Source: Phascolomyces articulosus
Taxonomy: Eukaryota; Mucoromycota; Mucoromycetes; Mucorales; Lichtheimiaceae
Direction: 5' to 3'
DNA: 64,000 nt
Assembly (NCBI GenBank): GCA_025677815.1
Contig: JAIXMP010000030.1
Coordinates: 496,001 to 560,000, forward strand
Made by a program: the position numbers and the translations under genes. Of the stretch, positions 1 through 11,587 are shown one piece after another; positions within the stretch are counted from its first letter, which is position 1, and every line of letters starts with the position of its first letter. The notes below the pieces were generated by a model that worked only from the letters and a program-made list of their open reading frames with translations, did no database searches and had not been told where the DNA came from.

Positions 1-716
1 TCCACGACATCGTATATTTATCGTATCCCCGGATATGTTGATCCTTGACCGCATGGGTTACATCGTCGTAATGGTATGCACCAGTACATGTTTGCTTCTT
101 AGTTCCCTGAATTATATTTGCTTGATTAGTGATGATTCATCCAGTGGTAATCGAATGATGAAGAGTGTATGGAATAAGATGATTACTGACTGCAAAAAGT
201 CATTTAAAGTTGAACCATTGGAAGCAGAGCACTTTACATGGCTTTATAAAATAAATCAGGTACTGAAACAAGATTGAAAAGGATTGAAAGCTGTTATTTG
301 TTATTAATAATTCTTATTTAATCAGAGTATGAGAGTAGATGTCGAAATGGCCAACCAGTTGTTAAGACAATGGATTAAAAAAGTAGATCAATACCCTGCC
401 ATAATGAATCAAGATATCTACAAAGACCTGTAGGGACTTTTCTCTTTTTATTTTTATTTTGATGATGTCTTTACATTGTGATATCACGACTAAAATTGAT
501 ACGTATACAGGATCAAATCATACTCTACAACTTATAACAATGACACTTTAAATGAAGATACTTTTATCAAAGATGCCATCATTCCTATTTAAGAACATAT
601 TTTCCAAACAGCGATTACATAAAAAGTGAATGGTAGTTTAATATATTCATTTGGTTAACTTTTGTCGTTTTGGTTTGCTAATGCGGCAGTTCTGATATGA
701 CATGATTGTTATTTAG

Positions 717-1463
717 GTCTAATGGGGTTTTACAAGCATCAAGATTAAGTCGGAAAACATTTGATCCGGACTTCGAAGGAAAAAAAGGGGATTAGAGTAT
801 ATATACAAATGATGAAAGCTTGAGTCAGCTGGTCTTGTTGATAGAGTGCAAACCTCCACGCTCATCAAAAAGTGACGATATACCGAAACTCATAAATTGC
901 CTTAAAGACTCCTTGAACAAAATGGCCATTGATGGTGCTGATGCATTGGATACTACTGTGTGTGGTTTAGTATTTGAAGGTAGGAATGAATTCTATAATT
1001 GTTTTCACCTCAACATATCATAGTCTCATCATTATGTTCCATTATTAATACATCTCATTATAACATTTCATGATTATACAAAGGTTGTGAATGTCATGTG
1101 TATCTTGCAGATCACAAGTTTAATGGGGTGTATCGTTGTATAGAAATTGGATCATTTTTCATTCCCAAAAACCGTCATAATTTCGATGTCTTATTTGGAG
1201 TTGACGACTTATCATGACAAGAGTTGGAAAGACTTTGTTGGACGATGGGGAAATTACGAGTACTTGGCACTTGGTGGATACGTCGGTTTGCTGCACGTTA
1301 CAAGAAAACGCCCTTTTCTTGGCTCTGCTTTGAACAATTATGGGGTGAATATCATGGAAACGATCGAGAATTTGAAATCCTTATTCAACCATCTCCTGTA
1401 CCTTCATATGGCATGCCCTTATTTCACCCGGACTGGTTTTCAATTTTGTACATGATTTTTATG
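717..1463 (+). pseudogene. Decayed PD-(D/E)xK nuclease-like gene
   Basis: Two exons can be followed, 717-979 and 1084-1463, joined by a GT-AG intron at 980-1083. The frame carries two in-frame stops (TAG at 793-795 and TGA at 1215-1217), so the gene is dead. The first exon reads FDPDFEG and, after a short gap, LLIECKPP. This spacing of an Asp-containing motif followed by a beta strand and E-x-K is the signature of the PD-(D/E)xK restriction-endonuclease-like fold. The part after the splice (GVYRCIEIGSFFIPK) resembles what I recall of large repeated hypothetical families in Mucoromycota and of the nuclease domain of Crinkler-type proteins; that assignment is inference. A GTAAGA donor at about 1462 suggests the gene once ran on. 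Upstream, 35-600 contains further open but broken pieces that may be its 5' part. Confidence 0.4.
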
Positions 1464-1624
1464 TAAGAGATTCCGTTTTCTTTTTATTCTTCTAAGTATA
1501 TATATAGTAATGATGATTTTTTTTTTGACATCCTTTGGCTTCTACAATGAAAATAACATCTATTGAATGTATTTACTAGCTTCGTTGTTGACTATTTTAC
1601 CAACTCCATGTTGAACATTTCGAA

Positions 1625-2110
1625 ATGGCAGAAAGGCTTCTGTCAAAAAAAAAACACTGGCTAATCAGTTGGGGCGAAATAAGGGCGTGCTTACCTTATG
1701 TACAATCGCCACGGTATTTGCACAGCTACGCTAAGTCTGCAGCTTCTAACCATGGTCCCATTCAAGCAAGAGGTACATTCGGAACGGTTTTGAAGCATGC
1801 CACTGACTAGCCCTTGATTACCATCCCAAACGAATGAATAAGCAAGTAAAAGTCCGTGGAAGTATTGTCTCTCTTTTGCTGAATATTGGTATGGAAAAAG
1901 TGTACATCAACCATGATCGGCAAAAAGCATTAGTACTATTAGAATAAACAAAAGAGTTCAAAAAAGTGTCATTAACAAGATGGAAAAAAGTAAAAACCTT
2001 ATCGCAAGCATTGGACATTATTACGAGCGCCGAGCCATCATACAACTTTATTGAGCCGTTAAGGCTTTTCGTCGAGATCGATAACTACCATGAAGGGACA
2101 GAAGAATCAG
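1625..2110 (+). pseudogene. Broken coding remnant, possible kinase glycine loop
   Basis: Short open stretches in shifting frames, interrupted by stops. One reads IQARGTFGTVLKHATD, which resembles the nucleotide-binding glycine loop of a eukaryotic-type protein kinase (GxGxFGxVxK) with the first glycine replaced. No catalytic HRD or DFG motif is readable. It lies directly downstream of the nuclease-like remnant and could have been its C-terminal part. The function is unproven; chance resemblance remains possible. Confidence 0.2.
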
Positions 2111-2121
2111 GACCAACAATA

Positions 2122-2247
2122 CGGGAAAGAAATTTGTTAAATATTGTTTATTTTGGTAATTTCAATAAAATTGGTCCAAACAGATATTTTACTAGGCCCG
2201 TAACAAGTTACAAGTTCATGAGCAAGATTTAACAAGTTTCTTTCCCG
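2122..2247. mobile_element. 126-bp MITE with TA target duplication
   Basis: The two ends are inverted copies: CGGGAAAGAAATTTGTTAA at the left and TTAACAAGTTTCTTTCCCG at the right, with one mismatch in 19. The dinucleotide TA flanks both sides (2120-2121 and 2248-2249). Short length, terminal inverted repeats, no coding capacity and a TA duplication fit a non-autonomous Tc1/mariner-type element. No second copy was seen in this window. Confidence 0.6.
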
Positions 2248-2586
2248 TAGTGCAACAAGAATTACAGCAGTTGTTTCCAAGCAGAAGACGAAGCTTATAG
2301 AAGTTTCCAACAAGCATTTATATCCATTAATGAAAAAATGCAATGAAGAAGTATTGAAAAGTTTAGTACGATGGTTTTGCTGGCATTTTCATCCTTATAT
2401 AATAATAATCATGTAAATAAAAAATAAAAAATAAGAAACTATTATACATATGCACTACCACCATTTGTATGTATACAATTTTGATCGTCTTCCCTCTCCC
2501 CTTCTCCTTCAATTCAAACTTGTAGTTAAAAAAACTCCCTATCAGATTATTATCATTTTTTATATCATTCATGGCATTATATCACC

Positions 2587-2955
2587 TTAGTTCAATAAAC
2601 TGTCTAAAGGTATAATTACATCCTTCGGATTAATACTACCCAATTTTAAATCTATCACTTTCTTTTCCAGCTTTTCTATTTTACCATAATAAGAATAAAA
2701 CAGTATCATATAGAAAAATGACTGCTGACTAAAACACAAAAGCGCATTCAATGCATGATCCGCTCCAAACTCTATCAAGAAGCCTGTTGACGTGTTCGAT
2801 CCATATCGCATTGTAAACGCTGAATTAGACAAGAGAAAAGGTTCAACGCGATTACTAGTTTCAATGATGAGAGCAGTCAATTCTTCTGAAAAGGTACATG
2901 GCAAACATCTATACAATTTATTATTCTGCACACTTTTAATATCAATTTTAATCAT
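2587..2955 (-). other. 122-codon ORF antisense to the decayed gene
   Basis: An uninterrupted ATG-initiated frame of 122 codons overlapping the plus-strand spliced remnant below. No domain is recognised. The plus strand shows splice signals that keep frame across the same bases, so I favour the plus strand and list this only as an alternative. Confidence 0.12.
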
Positions 2956-3402
2956 GGTACAGCATGAGGTACCTGATGAGTTTTATAGAAAAATTGACAC
3001 ACAAGAGGAACTTTTCAAAATCGAAACCACAGCTGACAGACAACAAAGCTTTTTTTTAAAAAAAAAACCAAACTGGTTTGTCAGAGGAAAAGCCCGGAGT
3101 AAGAGCAAGAAAAATCCGTCAAAGCAAGTTATAAGCCCCAGGGGTAATATCATTAACGATACAATTCATCATGTATCTATTCACCTGTTTAAAATTTCTA
3201 ATCTGCTCTTATTTAACAGGATCTTACGGGAAAATACAATGATATGTAAAATTTTCAACTTATTGATTTGATTCAAAATGTGGTACTCAGCGCAGCTGCA
3301 GCTGCTCGTAAACTTATTATGACTGTACGTACTACTTGGAATTACTGGAACCGTTCCAAGAACGAAGAACCGCATTTACTAAGTCAAATGAAAAAAAATT
3401 GA
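2792..3402 (+). pseudogene. Unrecognised spliced gene with in-frame stop
   Basis: Three segments join in phase 0 at good splice sites: 2792-2893, 2963-3172 and 3220-3402 (donors GTACAT and GTATCT, acceptors GTACAG and TTAACAG). The middle segment is lysine-rich near its end. The third segment contains TAA at 3247-3249 but continues open to TGA at 3400-3402 with protein-like sequence (VVLSAAAAARKLIMTVRTTW). Either the gene ends at the first stop or it is a one-stop pseudogene. I do not recognise the family. Confidence 0.3.
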
Positions 3403-3419
3403 AAGGAGTTCCATCAACA

Positions 3420-4070
3420 GTAACAGCCTGAGAATACAGTAGCTCTTCAAAAGCTTTACGATGACGATTCAACTAAAGGAATCAAGGAGGCGCAATAATT
3501 GCTTTAAGAGAAGTTTGGTTTAACAATCACGCAAAGCGGTTTACATAGGCACCTTGTACAAAAGTGTAGTTTTATGATGAAAGGACATACAAAGATACCA
3601 GAAGCCGAACATCGCCTAAAACTTCCAAGAAGCGGATGGACTAGGTACTGGGTATCAGCAACAATCCAGAGATTGATTTTGCAAGTTGTATATATATCGA
3701 CGAGGCAGGATTCAATCTACATATTAAACATACATTTGGACGGTATAAAAGAGGCAAACCAGTAGAAGTAGTAGTTCAAAACAATTGAGGCATTAATATT
3801 TCAATCATAGGAGTTATTGCCGCCGAAGGAATGATGAATCATTCTTTGCGAAAGCCACAAGAAGTCTGTGAATTCAATATATGATACCTACCTCCATATG
3901 GTCTATTTCTTAACCCTATCAAAGAGTTTTGGTCGAGTAGGCATCAAACGGGAACTTTAACAAAAGACAGCTCTTTGAACCCACGCTCACTTGTTTAGTT
4001 CAAGCGATTGCCAAGTAGGGTGGATTCAACACACGAAAAGTTTGTTTCCGCGATGTATTTTGCAAGGAAT
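3420..4070 (+). pseudogene. Dead Tc1/IS630-like transposase
   Basis: Fragments of a DDE transposase in several frames. They start with a helix-turn-helix-like stretch (GLTITQSGLHRHLVQKC), pass through the first catalytic aspartate motif in a shifted frame (IYIDEAGFNLHIKHTFGRYKRGKP) at about 3695-3760, and end with YLPPYGLFLNPIKEFW near 3880-3930. The latter corresponds to the usual YLPPYSPxLNPIExxW motif with the catalytic glutamate replaced by lysine. The region that should carry the second aspartate is missing, so an internal deletion is inferred. Frameshifts near 3660 and several stops make it non-functional. Terminal inverted repeats were not found. Confidence 0.6.
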
Positions 4071-5836
4071 TAATGTAGTAATACCTGTTTATTAGCTTTT
4101 TTATATATTTTTTATTATTATTTTATGTTGTTAAAAACTGTATAGCGAAATAAATAAACAATATCAAAGAACCAATGCACAAAACAAAATATATCAATTC
4201 CAAAAAAAAGTCCAGCATGTGCCCAAAGTATAATTCATGTAACACCAAATTGATATTCTACTTGTGCCAAAATAAAAATACCTTGTAGTCCATTCTAGTT
4301 TTCATCATGCGTCAAGTTAAAATCCCCCGATCGGCCAAATGGGAAATTCGTGTCACGCCAAGTTGAAAAGCAAAATGCACCAACCATTAGTGAAAATCCT
4401 GTGAATTAACTATAAAGGATAAGCGGGACGAACACCAAAAAAAAAAAAAAAATATATGGGTCAAGTTTACTTGACTAATACAAATACAGTTAATCATGTT
4501 ATTACAATAAGATTCTTATATTATTTTGCTCAAAGGGGTGGTGGGGAATAATATAAATAGTAATATTATATATACTATTAGGTGATATGTGATCATCCTA
4601 TTACTTGTTTTTAAAAATAAATAAATATAATATAGCCTTTATTTCCCATATTATGGCTATAATTTATTACACATTTTAATATCGGCAAACCTCCTTATTC
4701 ACTTTAAGGAACATCTTTTGTATCTTCAAATCCAATCCATAATAGTTTGCTGAATAAGGAATTTTATTTATTTCACATACTATTAAACATTATTGTTCTA
4801 TTAAAAAATACTAAAACTGAAACAGTGAAGTTTATTTGTTAATTATCAAGAGAATAGATCGTCATCATTACTAAGAAAAAAAAGAGGTATTTATTTTTAT
4901 CATCCATCTGAAACTAGTATGTACATGAAATGAATTTTGCGGGTTTAGCTTATCTTTGTTTCTGGTAAAAAATTGAATTATTGGATAAATTTTTAAGGGC
5001 AAATATAATTTAGGTAATAATAACAATCATGCACCAGGATTATCATCTACCCCCCAATAAATAAGAAATGATAGTAATTCGATCATCAACATGCATTTTC
5101 AAATGATTTCGTCAAAAAAAAATGGTAAAAGTGTAGTTCATGAAATAAGAATAGTAACAAAAGAAGTACAAAATAATAAATCAAGGTAACGCAAATGCTA
5201 CATTAAATGTAATGTATATCGACGATCGATCACTCTTAACTATAGCGAAAGAGTAATACGAAGATGGAATATTTATTTATGTAGTGGAATGGGAACACGG
5301 TGATTTAAGTATGTGTAATTGTGCACCACCACCTGAAACAAAAATAACAATGAATGATATCACACCCAAGTATAAAAAATATCGCCGCTTAGATCAACCA
5401 CTGCTTCATTATATGAAAAAAAGAACTAACAGAAAATAAAAGGATTCTTTTAATTTTTAATTTAATTCTCTTGACAAAAATGGAAATAAAAAAGGGAAAC
5501 TATACACAAAAAAAGGGGGGATGAAAGGGAATATGTATTTTTTTCTGTCTTTCGCGGGAATGTCGGGTTATCTTGTGCGATTGTGAGATGAAATGGTAAA
5601 AAAAATATGAAATAGTAATAGTTGTAATAATAGTAAAGAATGCCGTTTTTGTTCAACAAAAAGGGTAGATTTTCGTGGTTTGTGGGTGGCAGGATGTATA
5701 TAATCAATGTGTATATATTTTCTCACGTTGAAAAAAAAAATGAAGGATGAAGTTTGTATAAATCATGTAATAATAATTGTTGTAGCTGTAGTAGTAGTAA
5801 TTGTTGTATGTCGATTGTAATGATATATATTGTATT
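4071..5836. other. Intergenic, no gene seen
   Basis: AT-rich DNA with A/T runs (for example the A tract near 4437-4451) and no convincing exon. It separates the decayed transposase from the 3' end of the NoxR-like gene. The last few hundred bases should include that gene's 3' untranslated region. Confidence 0.5.
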
Positions 5837-7972
5837 TTAGGTAGTACACCAAATTTCCATTCTCTCCAAATGGCCGTTCGTTCGCATTCTACAAATTTGC
5901 CTTGCCATATTAAGATCATCATCATCAATCATAATCACCATTTCATCATCTTCATCTTTATATTGTAATCGTAAAGAAGGAGGTGCATTAAATTTCGATT
6001 TGACTTTTTGTAATAATTCATCAAAAGTCACATGGGTTGACATGAGAAGAATTCTTGTATCTGAGAAATGAACTTTGATTTTAATCTTGTTGGTGGTATC
6101 TTTGGAAGTCGAGGAGGAAGAAGTCGAAGGTTGGGGTGTAAAAGGACGATCCAAACTTGCATTACTTGCCCCTGATGATGCATGTATGGATAAATTATGT
6201 AAAGAGCCATATACTTCATCCAATTCTAAATCAAATTGACTGGTTGTTGTGGTACCTGTAGGTGAAGAAGAATCAAAATCATCATAGTTGTTACTGCTTT
6301 GACTACGTGGAATTGGTGGTACAGGAGGTGGTGAATAACGTCCAGTTTTATGACTTCGTGTTGAATTTCGACCTGTAGAAGAAGAAGAGGAATAACGATC
6401 TTGTTCATGGGTTGATTCAAATCCACTATCAATACGTCTTCCATCAGATCGATAGCGTGAACTAAAAGAAGATAATGATGATTGTGAATCTCCCCAATCA
6501 TCAGTAACATTGGAATCTTTTCGTCGACGTGGATGTTGTGATTGTATTGGTTGTGGTTGTGGTTGCTGAGGTGGTTGCTGAGGCGGCTGTTGTTGTTGAG
6601 AAGGTATGAGTGTAGGTACAGATGGATTGGTAGGACGTCTGGAATAAGGAGATGAAGAAGTAGAAGTAGAATTAGAAGGTAACGGAGAAGGAATAGATCG
6701 TTGTTGTATCGGTGGCATTGGTGCCATATGAGGTGGTAATTGTTGTTGAGGTTGTCGTCGTAAAAGTACAGAATTATTACGTCCTAATCCACCTCCTCCT
6801 ACCATACCAACACCAAGATGACTATTATTATTATTTCCAAAACCACCCATTCCTCCATTGCCAAATGGTTTTTGCTGTTGTTGTTGTTGTAATCGTTGTA
6901 ATTTATCAGCAGCAGCAAACATGTCTACACCTCGTAATTGTCGTAAACGATTTTCAGGTGGGCGATATAAAACACCAGGTGGAATAGAATAAACAGAATA
7001 TCCTTTACCACGATCACGTACAGCTTGATCAATTACTTCATGTTCTTCTGTCATTTTTGCTTTTTGAGCATGGTATAAATCAGTGAGACCTGCATCGATT
7101 TTACCAAGGTATAAATTACAAATACCACGATTGAATAGTACTTCACATGAATAGAGCCGAAAGGCCAGCCCCAACTGTTGATAGTTAATGATTGGATTAC
7201 CACGGAGTTTCTATATATATATATATAATGAACAAGGGGGTGGTTGTTATGATTGAGGAGAGAGGAGAGGGAGGTAAAAGGTTTAGTCATAGATATATAT
7301 AAATAAAAAAAATACAATGAAATTATGTATATGTGTACCTGAAGTGCATTATCAAAATCTTGCTTTGCTGCATCCAAATGGTTTAATACAAAATGTGATA
7401 CACCCATTTGAAAATAAGCAACTGCAAAAAAAGGATCCATACTAATGGCTGTACTATATGCAGCAACCTATTTATATAAAATGAGATAGTTAATATATAA
7501 AAAGTGGCGGTCTTTTTTATAGTGTAATATAAAAAAAATCATAGATGGGATTGCAAAGATGTGTGCCACATGCGAATCCCATATGAGGTTCTTGAATCAC
7601 ATTCTTGGCTACCAGAATTTCTTTTTTACTTACCGCGCGTTCATGATCTTCAAGAGATGCAAGGATCAATCCAATATTAAAGTGCATCTTTGCATTATCT
7701 GCCATATTCTATTATTATTTATCAGTGCATCTATTTTTGTTTGAAACGCGTGTGTTTTATAAGAAATAGAAAGAAAGAAGCAACTTACATAAAACGCTCG
7801 AAGCGCGGAGTCATAGTCTCTGTTATCATAGGCCTCGCAAGCATGCTGCCATTGTTCTAATTCAAGCTACATTTTGTTTGAGATTTTGTTAAATATAGGA
7901 ACAAATCAAAAGATGAGACTAAAGTATAGGACATGAGAGTTTTTTTTTTTTTTTTTTTACCTTGAGTGCCAT
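5837..7972 (-). CDS. noxR: NoxR / p67phox-like NADPH oxidase regulator
   Basis: Cytosolic regulator of fungal NADPH oxidase, the counterpart of animal p67phox/NCF2; it links Rac GTPase and polarity factors to superoxide production. Five exons on the minus strand join in frame: 7961-7972 (MALK), 7789-7866, 7634-7708, 7339-7467 and 5837-7210, giving 555 residues. The N-terminal 150 residues are tetratricopeptide repeats (DNRDYDSALRAFYNMADNAK; AVAAYSTAISMDPFFAVAYF; CEVLFNRGICNLYLGKIDAG). The segment at about 164-185 (GKGYSVYSIPPGVLYRP) matches the p67phox/NoxR activation-domain position. A glutamine-, proline- and serine-rich linker with CAA/CAG tracts follows. Residues 474-555 form a PB1 domain with the acidic motif of the Cdc24/Bem1-interaction type (YKDEDDEMVIMIDDDDL). 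No SH3 domain is present, as expected for fungal NoxR. Family assignment is confident; the four-codon first exon is inferred from the GTAAAA donor and a good ATG. Confidence 0.85.
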
Positions 7973-10900
7973 TCACTGATGAGAAATTATTTGTAGTAAA
8001 AAAAAAAAAGAAAGTTGTTTTGAATCCAAATAAAAAAATAAAACGAGAAAAGAAGAAGTATAAAAGGAGAGGTATGGGTTGTGGTGTATTATATACGTTA
8101 CTACAAAGAAGAAAGAAGAAGAAGAGAAGAAGGGGAGCAAAAAAAAAAAAAAAGAGGATTTTAGCTCAATGAGAAAAATAACAGTAGGAGAGAGAAAAAA
8201 AAAATAAAGGTACACACTTTATGTGTGTGTAACCTTAAAATCTCTCAGCTAAATTGTAACAACAACAAAACTTGTACTCCCCCTCCCTCTCCCCCCCAAA
8301 TAATTTGCTACTATGGCAGTAAGTTACTATGGTTTATATTTGATGCAATTCACTATTTCTTGCATAATTATTATTAGTATTAGTATTTATTATAGTTGCT
8401 TGGCAACCAACAAAGATCTACTTCTTTTAAAGAAGTACTTTACCAATAATAATAAATCAATTAACTTTTTGTGTTTGTGAAATAAAATGGTGTTGCGCTA
8501 CACAAAGTAAATGTTTGATAAAAAAAAAAGGATCTTCATCCCCCGAGTACCACAAAAAGTCTTACCGTTTATTGTTTATTATCAAATAATACTACACATC
8601 GTGTTGCTCATTATCTCTCAATTTTTCTCTCCTATTTATATATATAATAAAAAGAAGGACCCTGTTTCATTCTGTCATTCTTGCATTAAAATGATCCAAC
8701 GATCATGATAATGAGGAACGATGGGATAGGATGTATGTAATATATTATAAAAGAATGAACAATGATCATTCCAATGATCATAGTATAATAAACTATTGTT
8801 TATTGTATCGAATATAATTCCCGACACAATGAAATCCAAAAAAAAAGGTTAAAGAAGAAGGGCGGAACAAAGTAATGGATTGACCGAATCATTCTTAGTT
8901 TGCTGAATGACCCATTTCTCCGATGCATATTTAAATATGTTTATTATTATTATTACCATTGTTGAAAGAGAGAATGGCGTGGTTTATTATTATAAAAAAA
9001 ACAATAAGGCTGACCTTGTAATAAATAATAATAAACATTTGACAACATGTGTTTTATGGTTGGAGAGGCTTATCTATATAAACAAATCATATACACATCC
9101 CATCTTGATCTTTATAATTAAACCATACACACAGAGATTAAGGAGCCCCCTTCCCCCTCTCTCATCACTCATCGAAATAATTAAGTCTAGACACTCACTT
9201 TGATCATGACTAAAAAAACGAAAGCTAACTACCTTGATGGTCATACAATATTCTGTCAATTAAAAAAGATAATAGATCGACACAACGTGATGAATGGATT
9301 TTATTCCTTTCTCTTTTTCCAAAGTAACAAAAACGATAACATACCATTTTGTTGCTTGACAGGTGGTGAGTTTATTTTAAATATAACCTTTTTTTGCCTC
9401 ACGCGGTTGCTGTTGTCCTTTATATAAAAGAAAAGATCCTTTTTTAATTTTATTCTTTTGGTATTAAAAAACGAGAGACCTTCCTTTTTCTATTTTTATA
9501 TATAAAAATACATCATCATATAAAAATAATAGAACATGGTTTTGTAACTAGTGGCAATCTCTTTCATTATTATCAGTGAAGAATTATAGCACATCATATA
9601 ATTACACTGATGGGTGTTGTTACATTGTATAATAAACTTTAAACTTTCTTCTTAAAAGTATAATACCTATGTCATCATCAGTTGTAATGCAAATGAAAAT
9701 AATGTCTTCTAATTAAATGTCTTTTGGACCCTGGGTTAAATAATGTATATTTATAGAGTATAAATAAGTATTTTTATCATATTTATATTCTATTATAAAA
9801 CATCCGTTTTAGTTAATTGCACCTCTATTATATCTCATTCTACATGTAAACGGTCACGTTGAAAGAATAAACATAAAAGTGATTAAATATGACATTACTA
9901 AATATCACTATTATTGAATAACGTACTATAAAATTTAACATTTCACGAGGAACAGAATAAAAAGGAAGTAGACACATTCCATGCAAAATAACATCCCTTG
10001 AAAATACTACTTGAAACTAACGATTAAGTATTATTATTTACCATAACACTCCCAAAGAATCTTTTTTTAGTTTTGTACTCTTTTCTAGAAAGAATAATCA
10101 CAAAGGGATGAGCAAATGCCAAGCCATCAATATTATTCGGTGCTTTACTATCGTATGTTTCGATAAATGGGTATCAAACACTTTCGTGTTCCGGGCCGGA
10201 GCGGGCCGAGTTGGTGATTTTTAAGGCCATATTGTTGATAAATGTTGACATTTATATATATCAAAAAAAAGTCATGCCAAATGATTCCAGGCATCATATG
10301 GTTGACCACAGTTGTTGAAAGTCTTCTACTCGATTTATTGTTATGATGTTTTGCTTGTTTTTTTTTTGTAAATATATAATATTCTAAAAGAACAAAATGC
10401 TACCGTTATGAGTGAATAGCATTGAAGATGAAAGTAGTATATCAAAGATGAAGGTGAGATTCATCGAAAGCTATCGCGTACATTTTCATTAAACAAAGTA
10501 ACTTTAAAGGGTATACATATCTATAACTAATGATTATCCATTCGAGATAACAATAATGTAAAATACAAAAATTAGCGACTAGCTTTTGATATCTTGTATA
10601 TTATAATTCCGTCAAAATATGCAGTCAACTTCCCACTTTTCCCACTTTTGACAATCCCACAAAATGTGTTGCATCAAATAAAGTGATTTTGCAACATTCG
10701 GAAGTAGAGTTATTATCGCAACGATGATCAAACATCGTCACTGAATTTTTCCTAATACGTACCAAACTAAATTACCTTATTAAGGCAAAAGACTTATAAA
10801 TAACTACGATGATATAGAAATTCACCAAAGATAAGATTATATAAATATTTGAAATATTTACCTCAAAAAGTGGGATAAAGTTTTAGTATTAATTTTTGTT

Positions 10901-11587
10901 GCACATGACGAGACTATTTTTTACCTCAATAAACAAAAACTGGATCAGAAAGGTGCTGCAGTTTCAAATTGCGGTTTTGCTTATGTTTTTGTGACAATTC
11001 TGCTTTAGTCTAAAATCTGCACATACAACAAGCAAGAGACTGACTAATAAGTGAAATAAAAAGTGTTATATATAAATAGGACGTCTCAAGTCCTTTGGGT
11101 TCCCATAGAGATTGTATATGCAGAAGTATTAGAATGACAAGTTATATAATTTCCAACGTTGTTGGATAATGATTTTGAATAATATTGTCGTTTGTATCAA
11201 CGCAAAACTAATCGTAGTAAACTCATCCATTATTTCTCAAGCCAAAAAAAATAAATAAAAAATTACCAGGTTTCCTTGAAGGCGTATACAAAAAGCAACA
11301 CATACGCATTCAAAAGTTGAAAGAGCCATCTTATACAAAGATTCTCGTTAATTATATAAAATTGTATATATCAATGTAGCTTGTGTATAGTTGAAAGAAA
11401 TAAAATGTACAGTCTTGTATTATATTTTGCTGTGCCATCCAACTATCATTGATAATATGCATTTTAGGTTTTGCGAAACTGGTCCTTGTCCATATTTGGA
11501 AATGCAAAACTTTTTTTTATTGGAATTTTTTTTTCTGGTTCCTCTTTTTTACGATCTGTTGTGGTCTTCGATCTAAAATAATAAAAA
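7973..11587. other. Large intergenic region, no gene supported
   Basis: Between divergently transcribed noxR and rrp3. It contains pyrimidine/purine tracts near 8100-8300 (noxR promoter side), the GC-rich patch GGGCCGGAGCGGGCCGAG near 10195 and scattered short frames, none with a recognisable domain. The stretch 10622-10875 shows CAGTCAAC and repeated CCCACTTTT with AAAAAGTGGGA in opposite orientation. This may be a decayed inverted-repeat element, but no boundaries could be set. Confidence 0.4.

Noticed and set aside
6712..6987. 91-codon plus-strand frame antisense to noxR
   Set aside because: Antisense of glutamine and asparagine codons gives long open valine/leucine-rich frames; it is a shadow of the noxR coding sequence.
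10622..10880. CAGTCAAC start resembling the pogo terminal repeat and CCCACTTTT inverted motifs
   Set aside because: It is preceded by TATG rather than TA, the match fails after eight bases, and no paired end could be located.
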